A DNA stretch of 64,000 nucleotides from Panacagrimonas sp963975245 (GCA_963975245.1 CAXBFJ010000001.1:310001-374000), one strand, 5' to 3'. Shown: positions 8,487 to 17,930, counted from the stretch's first letter. The notes: a model not told the origin generated them from the letters alone. Numbers and translations: made by a program.

Positions 8487-10340
8487 TCAAAATGCGTATG
8501 AGATGTTGAGGGAGACAAAATCTCTGTCTTCATTGGGGTTGGCGCTGGTATTGAACGACTGTGATTGCGTGGCATCGCCACCGATCGGTGAACCGCCCAC
8601 CGGAGTACCCGGGGGGAAAGGGTCTGTCCCGGAGTAGTTGCGGCCGTCGAAGAAGGTGGTGTAGCTCAACTCGGCCTGCCAGCGTTGCAGGTAGTTCATG
8701 CCCACACCCGCGGTGATGGCCTTGGCGTCCTGATTGAAATTGGGTCCCACGCCGTTGACGTCATGTGCAAACACCAGTCTCGGGGACAGGCTTGCCGCAC
8801 CAATGGCGTTTTCATAGGTCAACCCACTGACCAGGCGATAACCCCATGAGGTGCGATCCATGTAGCCGCCGCCTACATCTTCCTGACAAGAGCCGTTGGA
8901 CAGCACCACCAGGATGCCACCTGCGGCCGCCGGGTTATTACACGACGGGAGGCCTGCACCGGGTCCGTTGAACAGTAGGTCTTTGTCCAGTTCCAGCTTG
9001 TTGACTGCAGCCTCGGCCAGGATCACGAACTGATTGGCTCCAAACGTGGGTCCGAAAGCCTTGGTGGCGGTGATCTGTGCCTGGTGCGCGGCGGTACGAC
9101 GGAAACCATCAAACTGCGTCGGCGCGGTTGCAGAGTTGACGCCCTCAGCGGCGTCGATGGTGTTGGGCAGTCTCAGGCCGGCAAGCAAAACTTCTGTCGC
9201 CGCAAGTTGTACCGGCAGATTGGGTCGATAGGAGTACTCGCCCTGCAATGCGATACCAAAGGGGCCGTCGGTATTGAAGGACAGGCCATACAGCTCGATG
9301 TCTTCGGGATAGTCCGCGTAGAAGGCACTGGTCAGGACGCGCGCCGGAGTGCTGGCCTGGTTAGTAGCACGAAGAACCGACACCAGCGGAATACGGCTGT
9401 GGTACTTGGTGTAGTACAGACCGAACTCAGTGGAATTGAGCCAATCCGCGAAGTAGCGCAGCGCAAAACCGTACTGATCAGCCTTGCGCTCAGGCTCGCC
9501 CATGCCGAAGGTGCGCGGGACGCCCAATGCAACAACGCCAGTGTTTGCCCCGTTGAACGCCGTATTGTTGTGCTGATCGTTGCGGCGACCGAAACCGGTG
9601 TAAGCCGTGGTGCCATCATCCGACAGAAAGTCATTGGTGGAGAAGAAGCTTCCGCGGGGATCAATTTCAATCTCCTTGAAATTCCAGATCCACATGGCTT
9701 CCAGACTCAGCGAATTGCTGAGCGAAGCCGAACCCCAGAACATGGGAATTGGCAACAAGGCTTCCTTGAGTTCGGAGCCGGGTGTGCGAAGTTTGGCGAC
9801 GTCAACCGGATTGGCGGCGTTGATGCCATTCTGGATGAAAGTGCTTTCGCCCCAGTTCACAACCTGATTGCCGAGTCGGATGGTTGCGGGCTTTCCATCG
9901 AGACGGAAGTTGGCGTAGTAGAACAGGTCAAGCATGGTGATTTCAGAAACCAGCCTGTCCTTTCCGCGCTTGCCGAAGTACTCGCGATCACTGTCTGCCT
10001 GCGCGTCATAGAAATACGAGGTGCGAGCAAAAATTCCGGATTGGCCGTAGCGCAACTCAACGTCATGTGTCGCTTTAATCGCGGCAGATACCAGGTCGCC
10101 GCTTTCGTAGTTGAGGTTGCCGTCATCGTCATTGACGGACCGTGAAGTGCCGCCGTTTGCGATACCTACCAGTGAATCCTGCGCGTCTTCGGTACGCATG
10201 GAAGCGCCGACAGAGACTGTGGTATCCAGGCTGGCGGAGACGTCGCCAAACTCGAAGGTGAGGGCTTGGCTTGCAAGCGGTGCGCACAGTGCCGCACCTC
10301 CCATGCCAATCGTAAACAGGGATCTGCGAATAGCTTTCAT
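8487..10340 (-). CDS. DUF1302 outer-membrane protein
   Basis: About 617 residues starting at ATG 10340 (MKAIRRSLFTIGMGGAALCA), preceded by AGGAG at good spacing. A signal peptide is cleaved near ASQALT. The remainder shows alternating amphipathic beta strands (RLGNQVVNWGES, ELRYGQSGIFARTSYFY) and ends in an aromatic C-terminus, VSLNISYAF, as recognised by the BAM complex. Seen: barrel-like composition and the partner gene. Known: DUF1302 and DUF1329 are a recurrent pair in proteobacteria using hydrophobic substrates. Inferred: it is a large beta-barrel channel for an apolar compound. Confidence 0.9.
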   Translation of the reverse strand: MKAIRRSLFTIGMGGAALCAPLASQALTFEFGDVSASLDTTVSVGASMRTEDAQDSLVGIANGGTSRSVNDDDGNLNYESGDLVSAAIKATHDVELRYGQSGIFARTSYFYDAQADSDREYFGKRGKDRLVSEITMLDLFYYANFRLDGKPATIRLGNQVVNWGESTFIQNGINAANPVDVAKLRTPGSELKEALLPIPMFWGSASLSNSLSLEAMWIWNFKEIEIDPRGSFFSTNDFLSDDGTTAYTGFGRRNDQHNNTAFNGANTGVVALGVPRTFGMGEPERKADQYGFALRYFADWLNSTEFGLYYTKYHSRIPLVSVLRATNQASTPARVLTSAFYADYPEDIELYGLSFNTDGPFGIALQGEYSYRPNLPVQLAATEVLLAGLRLPNTIDAAEGVNSATAPTQFDGFRRTAAHQAQITATKAFGPTFGANQFVILAEAAVNKLELDKDLLFNGPGAGLPSCNNPAAAGGILVVLSNGSCQEDVGGGYMDRTSWGYRLVSGLTYENAIGAASLSPRLVFAHDVNGVGPNFNQDAKAITAGVGMNYLQRWQAELSYTTFFDGRNYSGTDPFPPGTPVGGSPIGGDATQSQSFNTSANPNEDRDFVSLNISYAF

Positions 10341-10447
10341 CTGTAATCTCCTGGATCGCATGAACGGGTCACCTGAGTGATGACCTCACTTTTTGTGCCT
10401 TGATTCTGTGCCCCGAGTTTGAATCCTGCAAGGGGCAGAAAAAATCT

Positions 10448-12238
10448 TCAAAGCTGATCGCGTAACTGCAGATTCCAGAGACTTGCGTAGTGGCCGTTCT
10501 TCGCAATTAGGGCGAGGTGCGTGCCTTGTTCGACGATCTTGCCGTGCTCAAGAACCAGGATCTCATCGGCGTCGGTAATGGTTGAAAGCCGGTGTGCGAT
10601 GACCAGTGTTGTTCGATGTTGCGCTGCGTCTCTGAGTGCTGCGAGGATCGCACCCTCAGAGCGAGAATCCAGCGAGGAAGTGGCCTCGTCGAAAATGAGA
10701 ATGGAAGGCTCGCGCAGCAATGCGCGGGCGATGGCAACACGCTGCTTCTCGCCGCCTGACAGCTTCAGGCCACGTTCGCCCACCTGCGTTTTTAACCCGT
10801 CTGGCAGCGCGTTGACGAAGGCTTCCAGATGAGCGGTTTGAATGGCGCGTTGAATGTGTGCCTCGCTGGCTTCTGGGCAGCCGTAGGTAAGGTTGTAAGC
10901 CAGCGTGTCGTTGAACAAGACCGTGTCCTGCGGGACAACGCCGATATGTTTTCGCAGACTCTCCTGACTGACCTGGCGAATGTCGGTGCCGTCGATGGTG
11001 ATGCGGCCCGCGTCAGGTTCGTAGAAGCGGAACAACAGGCGCGCCAGTGTCGACTTTCCGGCGCCACTGGAGCCCACGACAGCCAGTTTCCGGCCGCTGG
11101 GAATCTCAAATGACACGTCGTGCAGGATCTGCCGGTTTGTTGTGTAGCCGAAACTGAGGTTCTCGAAACAAATGTTGCCTTTGGCAAGTGCCAGCGCAGG
11201 CGCATTCTCGATGTCAGCAACAACCGGCTTGATCGCCAACAGCGAGAACATGCGTTGCATGTCCACCAGCGCACGCCGGATTTCCCGATAGACAAAGCCC
11301 AGAAAATTGAGCGGCAGGAACAATTGCAACATGTAGGCATTGATTGCGACGAAGTCGCCGATGGACAGTTGCTCCTTTGCCACGCCGTTTGCAGCAAGAA
11401 TCAGCATCCAAGTCATGCCGCCCGCCACGATTATGGCTTGGCCCAGATTCAGTCCGGCCAGGCTGATCCGGTTGCGCTGGGCGGCGACTTCCCATTCAGA
11501 CAGGTAACGATCGTACTCCTCGGCCTCACGCTTCTCGGCACTGAACAGCTTCACGGTTTCGTGATTCAGCAGGGAATCCACAGACCGTTGTGATGCGCGC
11601 GAGTTGAGGCGATTGGCTTCGCGCACATGCTGGGTTCGCCATTCAGTCACCACAATGGAGAACGCGACGTATCCGGCAACCGATAAAGTGGTGATGACGG
11701 CAAAGCTGGCGCCGTAGTTGACCAGCAGGATCGCTGCGACCAGCGCCAGTTCCAGCAGTGTAGGTACGATGTTGAACAGCATGAAACGCAGCAGGAAACT
11801 GATGCCCGACACGCCACGTTCTATATCCCGCGCGACACCGCCGGTCTGACGTTCCAGATGAAAGGCGAGGTCGAGTTTGTGCAGATGCTTGAATACATCG
11901 AGCGATGCCCGACGAATGGCGCGCTCCGTAACCCGGCCAAATACCAGGTCGCGCAGTTCGCCGAGCAACACATTTCCGAAACGTAGAAAGCCGTAGAAAA
12001 GCAGCAAGGCGACCGGGACGATCAGCACCGCGTTCTGCCCGGTATCGAGCTGGTCAACAATGTGTTTCAGCACCAGCGGCATCGCAACCGCACTGAGCTT
12101 GGCCAGCAACAGGCAGGCTGCAGCCACAAGGACTCTTCCCGGAAACTCTTTCAGGTAAGGAAGTAGCTGACGGAGGACCTCGAAGGATGGTTTGTCACCC
12201 TCAGAATCCGGAGCGGGTGGCAGGCGATTGGGGCGCAT
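10448..12238 (-). CDS. Atm1/HMT-type ABC exporter (fused membrane and ATPase domains)
   Basis: 596 residues: six membrane segments in about the first 320 residues, then a nucleotide-binding domain with Walker A VVGSSGAGKST, signature LSGGEKQRVAIARALL, Walker B ILIFDEATSSLD and H-loop VIAHRLST. The N-terminal half (PSFEVLRQLLPYLKEFPGR and ERQTGGVARDIERG) resembles the Atm1 group, which exports glutathione-linked compounds or metal conjugates. It starts 43 bases after the SpoT-type gene in the same direction. It could belong to the long minus-strand transcription unit. The transported substrate cannot be fixed from sequence. Confidence 0.88.
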   Translation of the reverse strand: MRPNRLPPAPDSEGDKPSFEVLRQLLPYLKEFPGRVLVAAACLLLAKLSAVAMPLVLKHIVDQLDTGQNAVLIVPVALLLFYGFLRFGNVLLGELRDLVFGRVTERAIRRASLDVFKHLHKLDLAFHLERQTGGVARDIERGVSGISFLLRFMLFNIVPTLLELALVAAILLVNYGASFAVITTLSVAGYVAFSIVVTEWRTQHVREANRLNSRASQRSVDSLLNHETVKLFSAEKREAEEYDRYLSEWEVAAQRNRISLAGLNLGQAIIVAGGMTWMLILAANGVAKEQLSIGDFVAINAYMLQLFLPLNFLGFVYREIRRALVDMQRMFSLLAIKPVVADIENAPALALAKGNICFENLSFGYTTNRQILHDVSFEIPSGRKLAVVGSSGAGKSTLARLLFRFYEPDAGRITIDGTDIRQVSQESLRKHIGVVPQDTVLFNDTLAYNLTYGCPEASEAHIQRAIQTAHLEAFVNALPDGLKTQVGERGLKLSGGEKQRVAIARALLREPSILIFDEATSSLDSRSEGAILAALRDAAQHRTTLVIAHRLSTITDADEILVLEHGKIVEQGTHLALIAKNGHYASLWNLQLRDQL

Positions 12239-12281
12239 CAGCTCGCAGGTACAGCCACGGCGGAACAGAGCTCAGTCGCGA

Positions 12282-14441
12282 TCAAGTTCGCGCAACTCTT
12301 TCGACACCATCGATGCGTCGAATTCGGCGCAGAACCCGCGCCAGATGGACCCGGTTCTTGACCGTGATGGTGATTCGCGTTTCAACCGCCTCGCTTCCGG
12401 CGCGATCGGCCATCTGCACGTTCTCGATACTGGATTCTGCGTCGGCAATGGCGGATGTGACATTGGCCAGAAGTCCGCGCTTGTTGAGTGAGCGCATGGA
12501 AATCTCGCAGTGATAATCGCCTTCTACGTTGTCGGCCCAGACCAGCGGAATCCAGTCCTGCGGGCGTGCCTTAGCATCCCGGCAGTCTGTCCGGTGTACA
12601 ACAATGCCGCGACCCACGCTGACGCTCCCGCGAATCTGATCGCCCGGAATCGGACGGCAGCATTTTCCGTAGTCCAGGATCATGCCTTCGGTGCCTTCGA
12701 TGGCCAGTGCAGACCCATCTCCGGCTTCAACCGCGCCGTCTGCGTGATCTGGCAGGAAGCGGCGCGCTACCAGCGGCGCTAGGCGTTGGCCTGTTCCGAT
12801 GGCGGCGTAGAGCTCTTCAATGTCCGACAGACCAAAGCTCTCAAGGACCTGGTCGCTTTGCGCATTACGCAGAGCGGTGAGCGGAATCTTGAGCTCGCGC
12901 AAGGCGATTTCCAGAAGGCGCCTGCCCAGGCGAATCGCCTCATCTTCGCGCTGATGTCGCAGGAAATTCCTGATGTGGCTGCGTGCCCGGGCTGTCTTGA
13001 CGAAATGCAGCCATGCGGCGTTGGGGCGCGCATGGCGCGCAGTGATGATCTCGATAGTTTGTCCAGATTTCACTTGAGAATGCAGCGGCTCAAGGCTACC
13101 GTCGATGCGCGCGGCCACGCAGCGATCACCCAGTTCGCTGTGAACCGAATACGCGAAATCGACCGGTGTTGCGCCCTTGGGCAAGCGGCGAATGTCGCCC
13201 TTGGGCGAGAAGACATAGACCTCGTCCGGGAACAGATCAACCTTGACGCCCTCGATGAACTCGATCGATCCGTCGGAACCAAACTCGTCGAATACCGTCT
13301 TGAGCCATTCGCGCGCACGTCGCTGTGGGCCCAGTTGGGTTTCGTTGCCGCCCAGCTTGTACTGCCAGTGCGCGGCGATTCCGGCTTCGGATACGTGGTG
13401 CATGTCGCGCGTGCGGATCTGGACTTCAATCTTGTTGCCGCCGGGCGCAATGCAGGTGGTGTGCAATGACTGATAGCCATTGCCCTTGGCATTGGCAATG
13501 TAGTCGTCGAAATACCCCGGTACGGGCTTGTAGACGTGGTGTACGACACCCAGGGTGCGATAACAGTCATCGACTTTGGATACGATGATGCGAAAGCCCA
13601 GAAGGTCCATGACATTGAGCAGCCGCAGTTTCTTGCGGCGCATCTTCTGATAGACGCTGTAGACGTTCTTGTCGCGGCCGACCACCGTTGCGCCGATGCC
13701 TTCTTCGCGCAGATGCTTTGAGAGCTTTTGCTCAACTTGCTTGACCAGCTTCTTGGCATCGCCCATCTGCTTGGCGATGCTGGTTGCCAGCGCGGAGAAT
13801 CTCTTGGGGTACAAATTGCTGAAGGCGAGGTCTTCAAGCTCAACCCGCATGGAATGAATACCGAGGCGCTGGGCGATGGGCGCGTAGATATCCAGGGTCT
13901 CGCGCGAAATGCGTTTGCGCTGCTCGCTGCTCATGGAATCGATCGTGCGCATGTTGTGCAGGCGATCGGCGAGCTTGATCAGGATGACGCGCAAATCCTG
14001 CGTCATCGCCAACAACAGCTTGCGGAAGCTTTCTGCCTGACGCTCGGCCCGGCTCATGCCCTCGATCTTGCCGATCTTGGAAACGCCGTCTACCAGCTCG
14101 GCAACGTCCTTGCCGAACTTCTGCGCGACTTCATCTTTGGATACACCGGTATCTTCGATAACGTCATGCAGGATCGCTGCGACCAGTGTTGTTGCATCCA
14201 TGCGCATTTCGGCGAGGATGCGCGCGACCGCCAGCGGGTGAAAAATGTAGGGCTCGCCGGCTTTGCGCTTCTGGCCCTGGTGTTCCCTTGCGCCGAACTC
14301 ATAGGCGCGGCGGACTTCCCTGATCTGGTCTTCTGGAAGATAGGCCGCGAGGACGCGAGCGAGCGGTTCCATCCCGAACTCGCGTGCGACCCTCTGCGTG
14401 CGCAGTGCGGTGCCAATTCTCTGGATGACCGGAAGTTCCAT
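12282..14441 (-). CDS. spoT: Bifunctional Rel/SpoT-type (p)ppGpp synthetase/hydrolase
   Basis: 719 residues. Domain order: HD hydrolase (about 45-200, HD pair His92-Asp93 in AAILHDVIEDT), synthetase (about 245-370), TGS (DLFPDEVYVFSPKG onwards), Cys-rich helical region (DYGKCCRPIPGDQ) and C-terminal ACT. The intact HD motif and TGS/ACT regulatory half mark a long RSH enzyme controlling the stringent alarmone. Odd point: the synthetase loop reads YFDDYIANAKGNGYQSLHT (Tyr310-Asp313), resembling the acidic EXDD of monofunctional RelA rather than the basic RXKD of bifunctional Rel/SpoT. No rpoZ or gmk is adjacent, unlike the enteric spoT locus. Confidence 0.93.
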   Translation of the reverse strand: MELPVIQRIGTALRTQRVAREFGMEPLARVLAAYLPEDQIREVRRAYEFGAREHQGQKRKAGEPYIFHPLAVARILAEMRMDATTLVAAILHDVIEDTGVSKDEVAQKFGKDVAELVDGVSKIGKIEGMSRAERQAESFRKLLLAMTQDLRVILIKLADRLHNMRTIDSMSSEQRKRISRETLDIYAPIAQRLGIHSMRVELEDLAFSNLYPKRFSALATSIAKQMGDAKKLVKQVEQKLSKHLREEGIGATVVGRDKNVYSVYQKMRRKKLRLLNVMDLLGFRIIVSKVDDCYRTLGVVHHVYKPVPGYFDDYIANAKGNGYQSLHTTCIAPGGNKIEVQIRTRDMHHVSEAGIAAHWQYKLGGNETQLGPQRRAREWLKTVFDEFGSDGSIEFIEGVKVDLFPDEVYVFSPKGDIRRLPKGATPVDFAYSVHSELGDRCVAARIDGSLEPLHSQVKSGQTIEIITARHARPNAAWLHFVKTARARSHIRNFLRHQREDEAIRLGRRLLEIALRELKIPLTALRNAQSDQVLESFGLSDIEELYAAIGTGQRLAPLVARRFLPDHADGAVEAGDGSALAIEGTEGMILDYGKCCRPIPGDQIRGSVSVGRGIVVHRTDCRDAKARPQDWIPLVWADNVEGDYHCEISMRSLNKRGLLANVTSAIADAESSIENVQMADRAGSEAVETRITITVKNRVHLARVLRRIRRIDGVERVART

Positions 14442-14542
14442 GCGCTGAGTCTAACGCGGCGCAGGCTCCCGACCGCAGTGAAGGGTCAGAATTTCCATCA
14501 CGGGCAGGTCGGAAGCTGCGGTCATGTCCTCCGCGGACGGGT

Positions 14543-15472
14543 TTAGATGTCTCGTCCGAACTCTTTCTTGAAGCGCTCGCGGAAGGCTTCGGGTGTGATC
14601 TTGTGATTCTGCGGTCCAAGACGTTCGATCTTGATCGCGCCAATCAGGCTCGCGATTCGACCGGTGGTCTCCCAATCCATGCCGTTGAGCAGGCCATACA
14701 GCAATCCGCCACGGTAGGCATCGCCGCAACCCGTCGGGTCGGCCAACGATTCCGCCTTGGCGCAAGGCACTTCAATTACCTGGCCCTTGTGGAAGATGTG
14801 CGAACCCTTGCCGCCACGGGTCACGATCAGGGCATCCACGCGTTCAGCGATCTTCTTGAGCGAAAGACCAGTGCGTTCGGACAGCATTTCACCCTCGTAG
14901 TCATTGACGGCGACGTACGTGGCTTTGTCGATGAAATCGGTCAGCTCTTCACCGCCAAACATGGGCAGGCCCTGACCCGGATCAAAGATGAAGGGAATAT
15001 TGGCTTCTGCAAACTGCGTGGCGTGCAGCAACATGCCATCGCGTCCGTCGGGAGACACCGTGCCGAACTTGACGTCCTTGGTCACGATGTCCTGCTGGTG
15101 TGCAAAGCTCATCGCACCCGGATGGAAAGCAGTGATCTGGTTGTCGTCCAGATCGGTCGTGATGTAGGCCTGCGCGGTGTAGGCATCGTCGACCTTCTGA
15201 ACGCAATCCTGCGAGACACCGGTCTTCTTCATCCACTCGGCGTAGGCATCAAAATCCTTGCCGACGGTTCCCATCGGTTTGGCGTCGCCACCGAGCAGAT
15301 GCAGGTTGTAGGCAATGTTGCCCGCACAACCACCAAACTCGCGTCGCAGTTCCGGCACCAGGAAGGAAACATTCAGGATATGAACCTTGTCCGGCAGGAT
15401 TTCGTTCTTGAAGTAGCCCGGAAACACCATGATGGTGTCGTAGGCGAAAGACCCGCAGATAAGTGCGCTCAC
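14543..15472 (-). CDS. PfkB-family carbohydrate/nucleoside kinase (adenosine kinase-like)
   Basis: 309 residues of the ribokinase fold. N-terminal GSFAYDTIMVFPG, substrate-side GGCAGNIAYNLHLLGG and the C-terminal anion hole/catalytic motif DPTGCGDAYRGGLLYG, with the Asp base, are visible. The closest family group known to me is the proteobacterial adenosine/nucleoside-kinase-like branch of PfkB, but the substrate could be another sugar. It lies 62 bases after dgkA and 101 bases before the SpoT-type gene on the same strand. Confidence 0.85.
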   Translation of the reverse strand: MSALICGSFAYDTIMVFPGYFKNEILPDKVHILNVSFLVPELRREFGGCAGNIAYNLHLLGGDAKPMGTVGKDFDAYAEWMKKTGVSQDCVQKVDDAYTAQAYITTDLDDNQITAFHPGAMSFAHQQDIVTKDVKFGTVSPDGRDGMLLHATQFAEANIPFIFDPGQGLPMFGGEELTDFIDKATYVAVNDYEGEMLSERTGLSLKKIAERVDALIVTRGGKGSHIFHKGQVIEVPCAKAESLADPTGCGDAYRGGLLYGLLNGMDWETTGRIASLIGAIKIERLGPQNHKITPEAFRERFKKEFGRDI

Positions 15473-15534
15473 ATGAATCCCCTGTGTCGATATTGAATTG
15501 AAAGAAGAAAGTGCAACTGGAAAGGGGCAGGGCC

Positions 15535-15894
15535 CTATCCAAACAAGATCAGGCCCCAGATGACGGGCACCTGCAGCAGTGAAATATGCACGGCGGCCGA
15601 GCCCAGATCTTTGGCCAGACCCGAAAGTGGGTGGTGCTCCTTGCCAATGCGATCGATTGCAGCTTCAACCGCTGTGTTGAGCAGTTCCACCAGCAGGACC
15701 AGCAACAGTGATAACAGGAGCACCGCGCGTTCCAGGCCACTGTCGCCCAGCCACAGGGCGAGCGGAGCCAGCAGTACAAACAGCACGAACTCGATGCGAA
15801 AGGCTTCTTCCTCGCGCAGCGCCCAGGCCAGCCCCTTGTAGGAAACGCGCCAGGCCCGCAGCAATCGAGGCCAGCCCTTCATGCCGTCGGCCAT
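15535..15894 (-). CDS. dgkA: Diacylglycerol kinase
   Basis: 119 residues, the usual size of the trimeric inner-membrane enzyme that phosphorylates diacylglycerol to phosphatidate for recycling. Signature blocks REEEAFRIEF and ELLNTAVEAAIDRIGKEHHPLSGLAKDLGSAAV (catalytic Glu and Asn region) are intact, with three membrane helices. Its ATG shares one base with the gcvPB stop (TGATG), so translation is coupled to the glycine-cleavage operon. Confidence 0.94.
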   Translation of the reverse strand: MADGMKGWPRLLRAWRVSYKGLAWALREEEAFRIEFVLFVLLAPLALWLGDSGLERAVLLLSLLLVLLVELLNTAVEAAIDRIGKEHHPLSGLAKDLGSAAVHISLLQVPVIWGLILFG

Positions 15895-17354
15895 CAGGCG
15901 CTTGTGGCGTCCCAGCGCAGATCAAGCTGGCGAGCCGCCCGCACGTCGTCGAGTCTGCGAACCGGGAGTGTCCACGGCGCGCCCTTGATCTTCTCGATGT
16001 CGGTCTTGGCTTCTTCCCAGATCGACACCATGGCATCGATGAAGGAATCCAGCGTCTTGAGATCTTCGGTTTCGGTCGGTTCGATCAGCAGACACTCCGG
16101 CACCAGCAACGGGAAATAAACCGTCGGTGCATGGAAGCCGTAGTCGAGCAATCGCTTGGCCATGTCAGTTGCGGTGAGTGTCAGTTCCTGCTTCTGCTTT
16201 TTCAGGGTCACGATGAATTCGTGACTGGCGCGGCGAGTCGGGAAGGCGAGATCAAATCCCTTCTTCTGCAGCTGGACCTGCAGGTAGTTGGCATTGAGCG
16301 TTGCAAATTCGGCAACCCGGTGCATGCCTTCGCGGCCCAGAAGCCGCGCGTAGATATATGCGCGCATGAGAACACCCGCGTTGCCCATGAAGGCTGACAG
16401 GCGTCCGATCGACTGCGGCAGGTCATCTTCCGAGAGCCAGCGGTACCCCTGCTTCTCATCGCGGCCAACAACCGGAATGGGCATGAAGGGCTTGAGCCGT
16501 TCGGAAACGCCCACTGCGCCAGCACCCGGTCCGCCGCCGCCGTGCGGGGTGGAGAAGGTCTTGTGCAGGTTCATGTGAATGACGTCAAAGCCCATGTCGC
16601 CCGGGCGGACCTTGCCCAGAATGGCGTTGAGGTTGGCGCCGTCGTAATACAGCAGACCGCCTGCCTTGTGCACGATGCCGGAAATCTCGCGAATCTCGCG
16701 TTCGAACACGCCCAGCGTGCTGGGGTTGGTCAGCATGATGCCGGCGGTCTGCGGACCGACGGCTTCCTTGAGCTTCTCCAGATCTACGTCGCCTTCGGCA
16801 TTGGTTGGAATCTCGCGTGCCACGTAACCCAGCATGGTGGCGGTTGCGGGATTGGTGCCGTGTGCAGCATCAGGCACCAGAATTTCGCGGCGGCCTTCGT
16901 CACCACGCGCCTGGTGATAGGCGCGGATCATGGCAACGCCAGCAAATTCGCCTTGCGCGCCCGCCATCGGCGTAAGCGAAACCGCGGCCATGCCGGTGAC
17001 CTCCCGCAGCATTTCCTGCAGCTCGAACATGCAGGACAGGTAACCCTGCGAATGCGATACCGGAGCCAGGGGATGACGACCCAGAAACTGCGGCAGCATC
17101 GCCAGCTTGTTACAGGCGCGCGGGTTGTATTTCATGGTGCAGGAACCCAGCGGATAAAAGTGCGTATCGATGCTGAAGTTCAGGCCGGACAACCGGGTGT
17201 AGTGACGCACGGCCTGCATCTCGGAGACTTCCGGCAAGCCCGGTGGCGTCTGGCGACGCAGTTCCTGTGGGATGCCGTCCATGTCGATTGCCGAAGGCGG
17301 GTGCTGCGCGAACGCGCCGCGGCCGGGAGAGGAGTGCTCGAAGATCAGTTCCAT
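15894..17354 (-). CDS. gcvPB: Glycine dehydrogenase (decarboxylating) subunit 2
   Basis: About 486 residues from ATG 17354 (MELIFEHSSPGRGA). This is the PLP-binding half of split P-protein: the PLP lysine lies in HMNLHKTFSTPHGGGGPGAG. THFYPLGSCTMKYNPR and DAAHGTNPATA are family landmarks. With GcvPA it decarboxylates glycine and loads the aminomethyl group on GcvH. It is separated from gcvPA by tpx and coupled to dgkA downstream. The open frame continues 23 codons upstream, without family similarity. Confidence 0.95.
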   Translation of the reverse strand: MELIFEHSSPGRGAFAQHPPSAIDMDGIPQELRRQTPPGLPEVSEMQAVRHYTRLSGLNFSIDTHFYPLGSCTMKYNPRACNKLAMLPQFLGRHPLAPVSHSQGYLSCMFELQEMLREVTGMAAVSLTPMAGAQGEFAGVAMIRAYHQARGDEGRREILVPDAAHGTNPATATMLGYVAREIPTNAEGDVDLEKLKEAVGPQTAGIMLTNPSTLGVFEREIREISGIVHKAGGLLYYDGANLNAILGKVRPGDMGFDVIHMNLHKTFSTPHGGGGPGAGAVGVSERLKPFMPIPVVGRDEKQGYRWLSEDDLPQSIGRLSAFMGNAGVLMRAYIYARLLGREGMHRVAEFATLNANYLQVQLQKKGFDLAFPTRRASHEFIVTLKKQKQELTLTATDMAKRLLDYGFHAPTVYFPLLVPECLLIEPTETEDLKTLDSFIDAMVSIWEEAKTDIEKIKGAPWTLPVRRLDDVRAARQLDLRWDATSA

Positions 17355-17429
17355 GAGTCCGTCGAATATATTCTTTGTAGAAAGTGCTTTGCTGCCGACG
17401 CTGCGACAGCAAAGCGGTTGCAATAGCAG

Positions 17430-17930
17430 CTAGCCGATAGCCTTGAGTGCGGCTTCGTAGTTCGGTTCGTCCGCAATTTCCGTGACTAGTTCGGTGTAGG
17501 TCACTTTGTTGTCGGCATCCAGAACCACGACCGCGCGTGCAGTCAGACCGGCGAGCGGGCCATTTTCAATGAACACGCCATAGTCTTTCGCAAACTGTCC
17601 GCCGCGCATCAGGGACAAAGTCTTCACGTTTTCAAGATTCTCTGCGCCGCAGAATCGGGACTGAGCAAAAGGCAGGTCTGCGGAGACGCACAGGACAACC
17701 ACGTCCTTGAGTTGGCCAGCCTTCTCGTTGAACTTGCGCACGCTGGTGGCGCAGGTGGGTGTATCAACTGACGGGAAAATGTTGAGGACCTTCGTCTTGC
17801 CCGCGAAGTCGTGCGGAGTCGTGTCTTTGAGGTCGGCCGCAACCAGACGAAAGCCCGGTGCATCTGATCCCACTGCAGGCAGATCACCATTGGTTTGAAA
17901 AGCGTTGCCTTGAAGTGTCACTTTTGCCAT
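17430..17930 (-). CDS. tpx: Thiol peroxidase (atypical 2-Cys peroxiredoxin)
   Basis: 166 residues, full length for Tpx. Peroxidatic Cys lies in FPSVDTPTCATSVRKFN and resolving Cys in FAQSRFCGAENLENV, with the usual spacing. It reduces hydroperoxides using thioredoxin. AGGAG lies 5-6 bases before the ATG. It is inserted between gcvPA (24-base gap) and gcvPB (75-base gap), an uncommon position, implying that glycine-responsive transcription also covers this antioxidant gene. Confidence 0.95.
   Translation of the reverse strand: MAKVTLQGNAFQTNGDLPAVGSDAPGFRLVAADLKDTTPHDFAGKTKVLNIFPSVDTPTCATSVRKFNEKAGQLKDVVVLCVSADLPFAQSRFCGAENLENVKTLSLMRGGQFAKDYGVFIENGPLAGLTARAVVVLDADNKVTYTELVTEIADEPNYEAALKAIG

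Noticed and set aside
9084..10145. 353-codon plus-strand open frame opposite the DUF1302 gene
   Set aside because: Shadow of a high-GC coding gene, without any domain, SD or family features.
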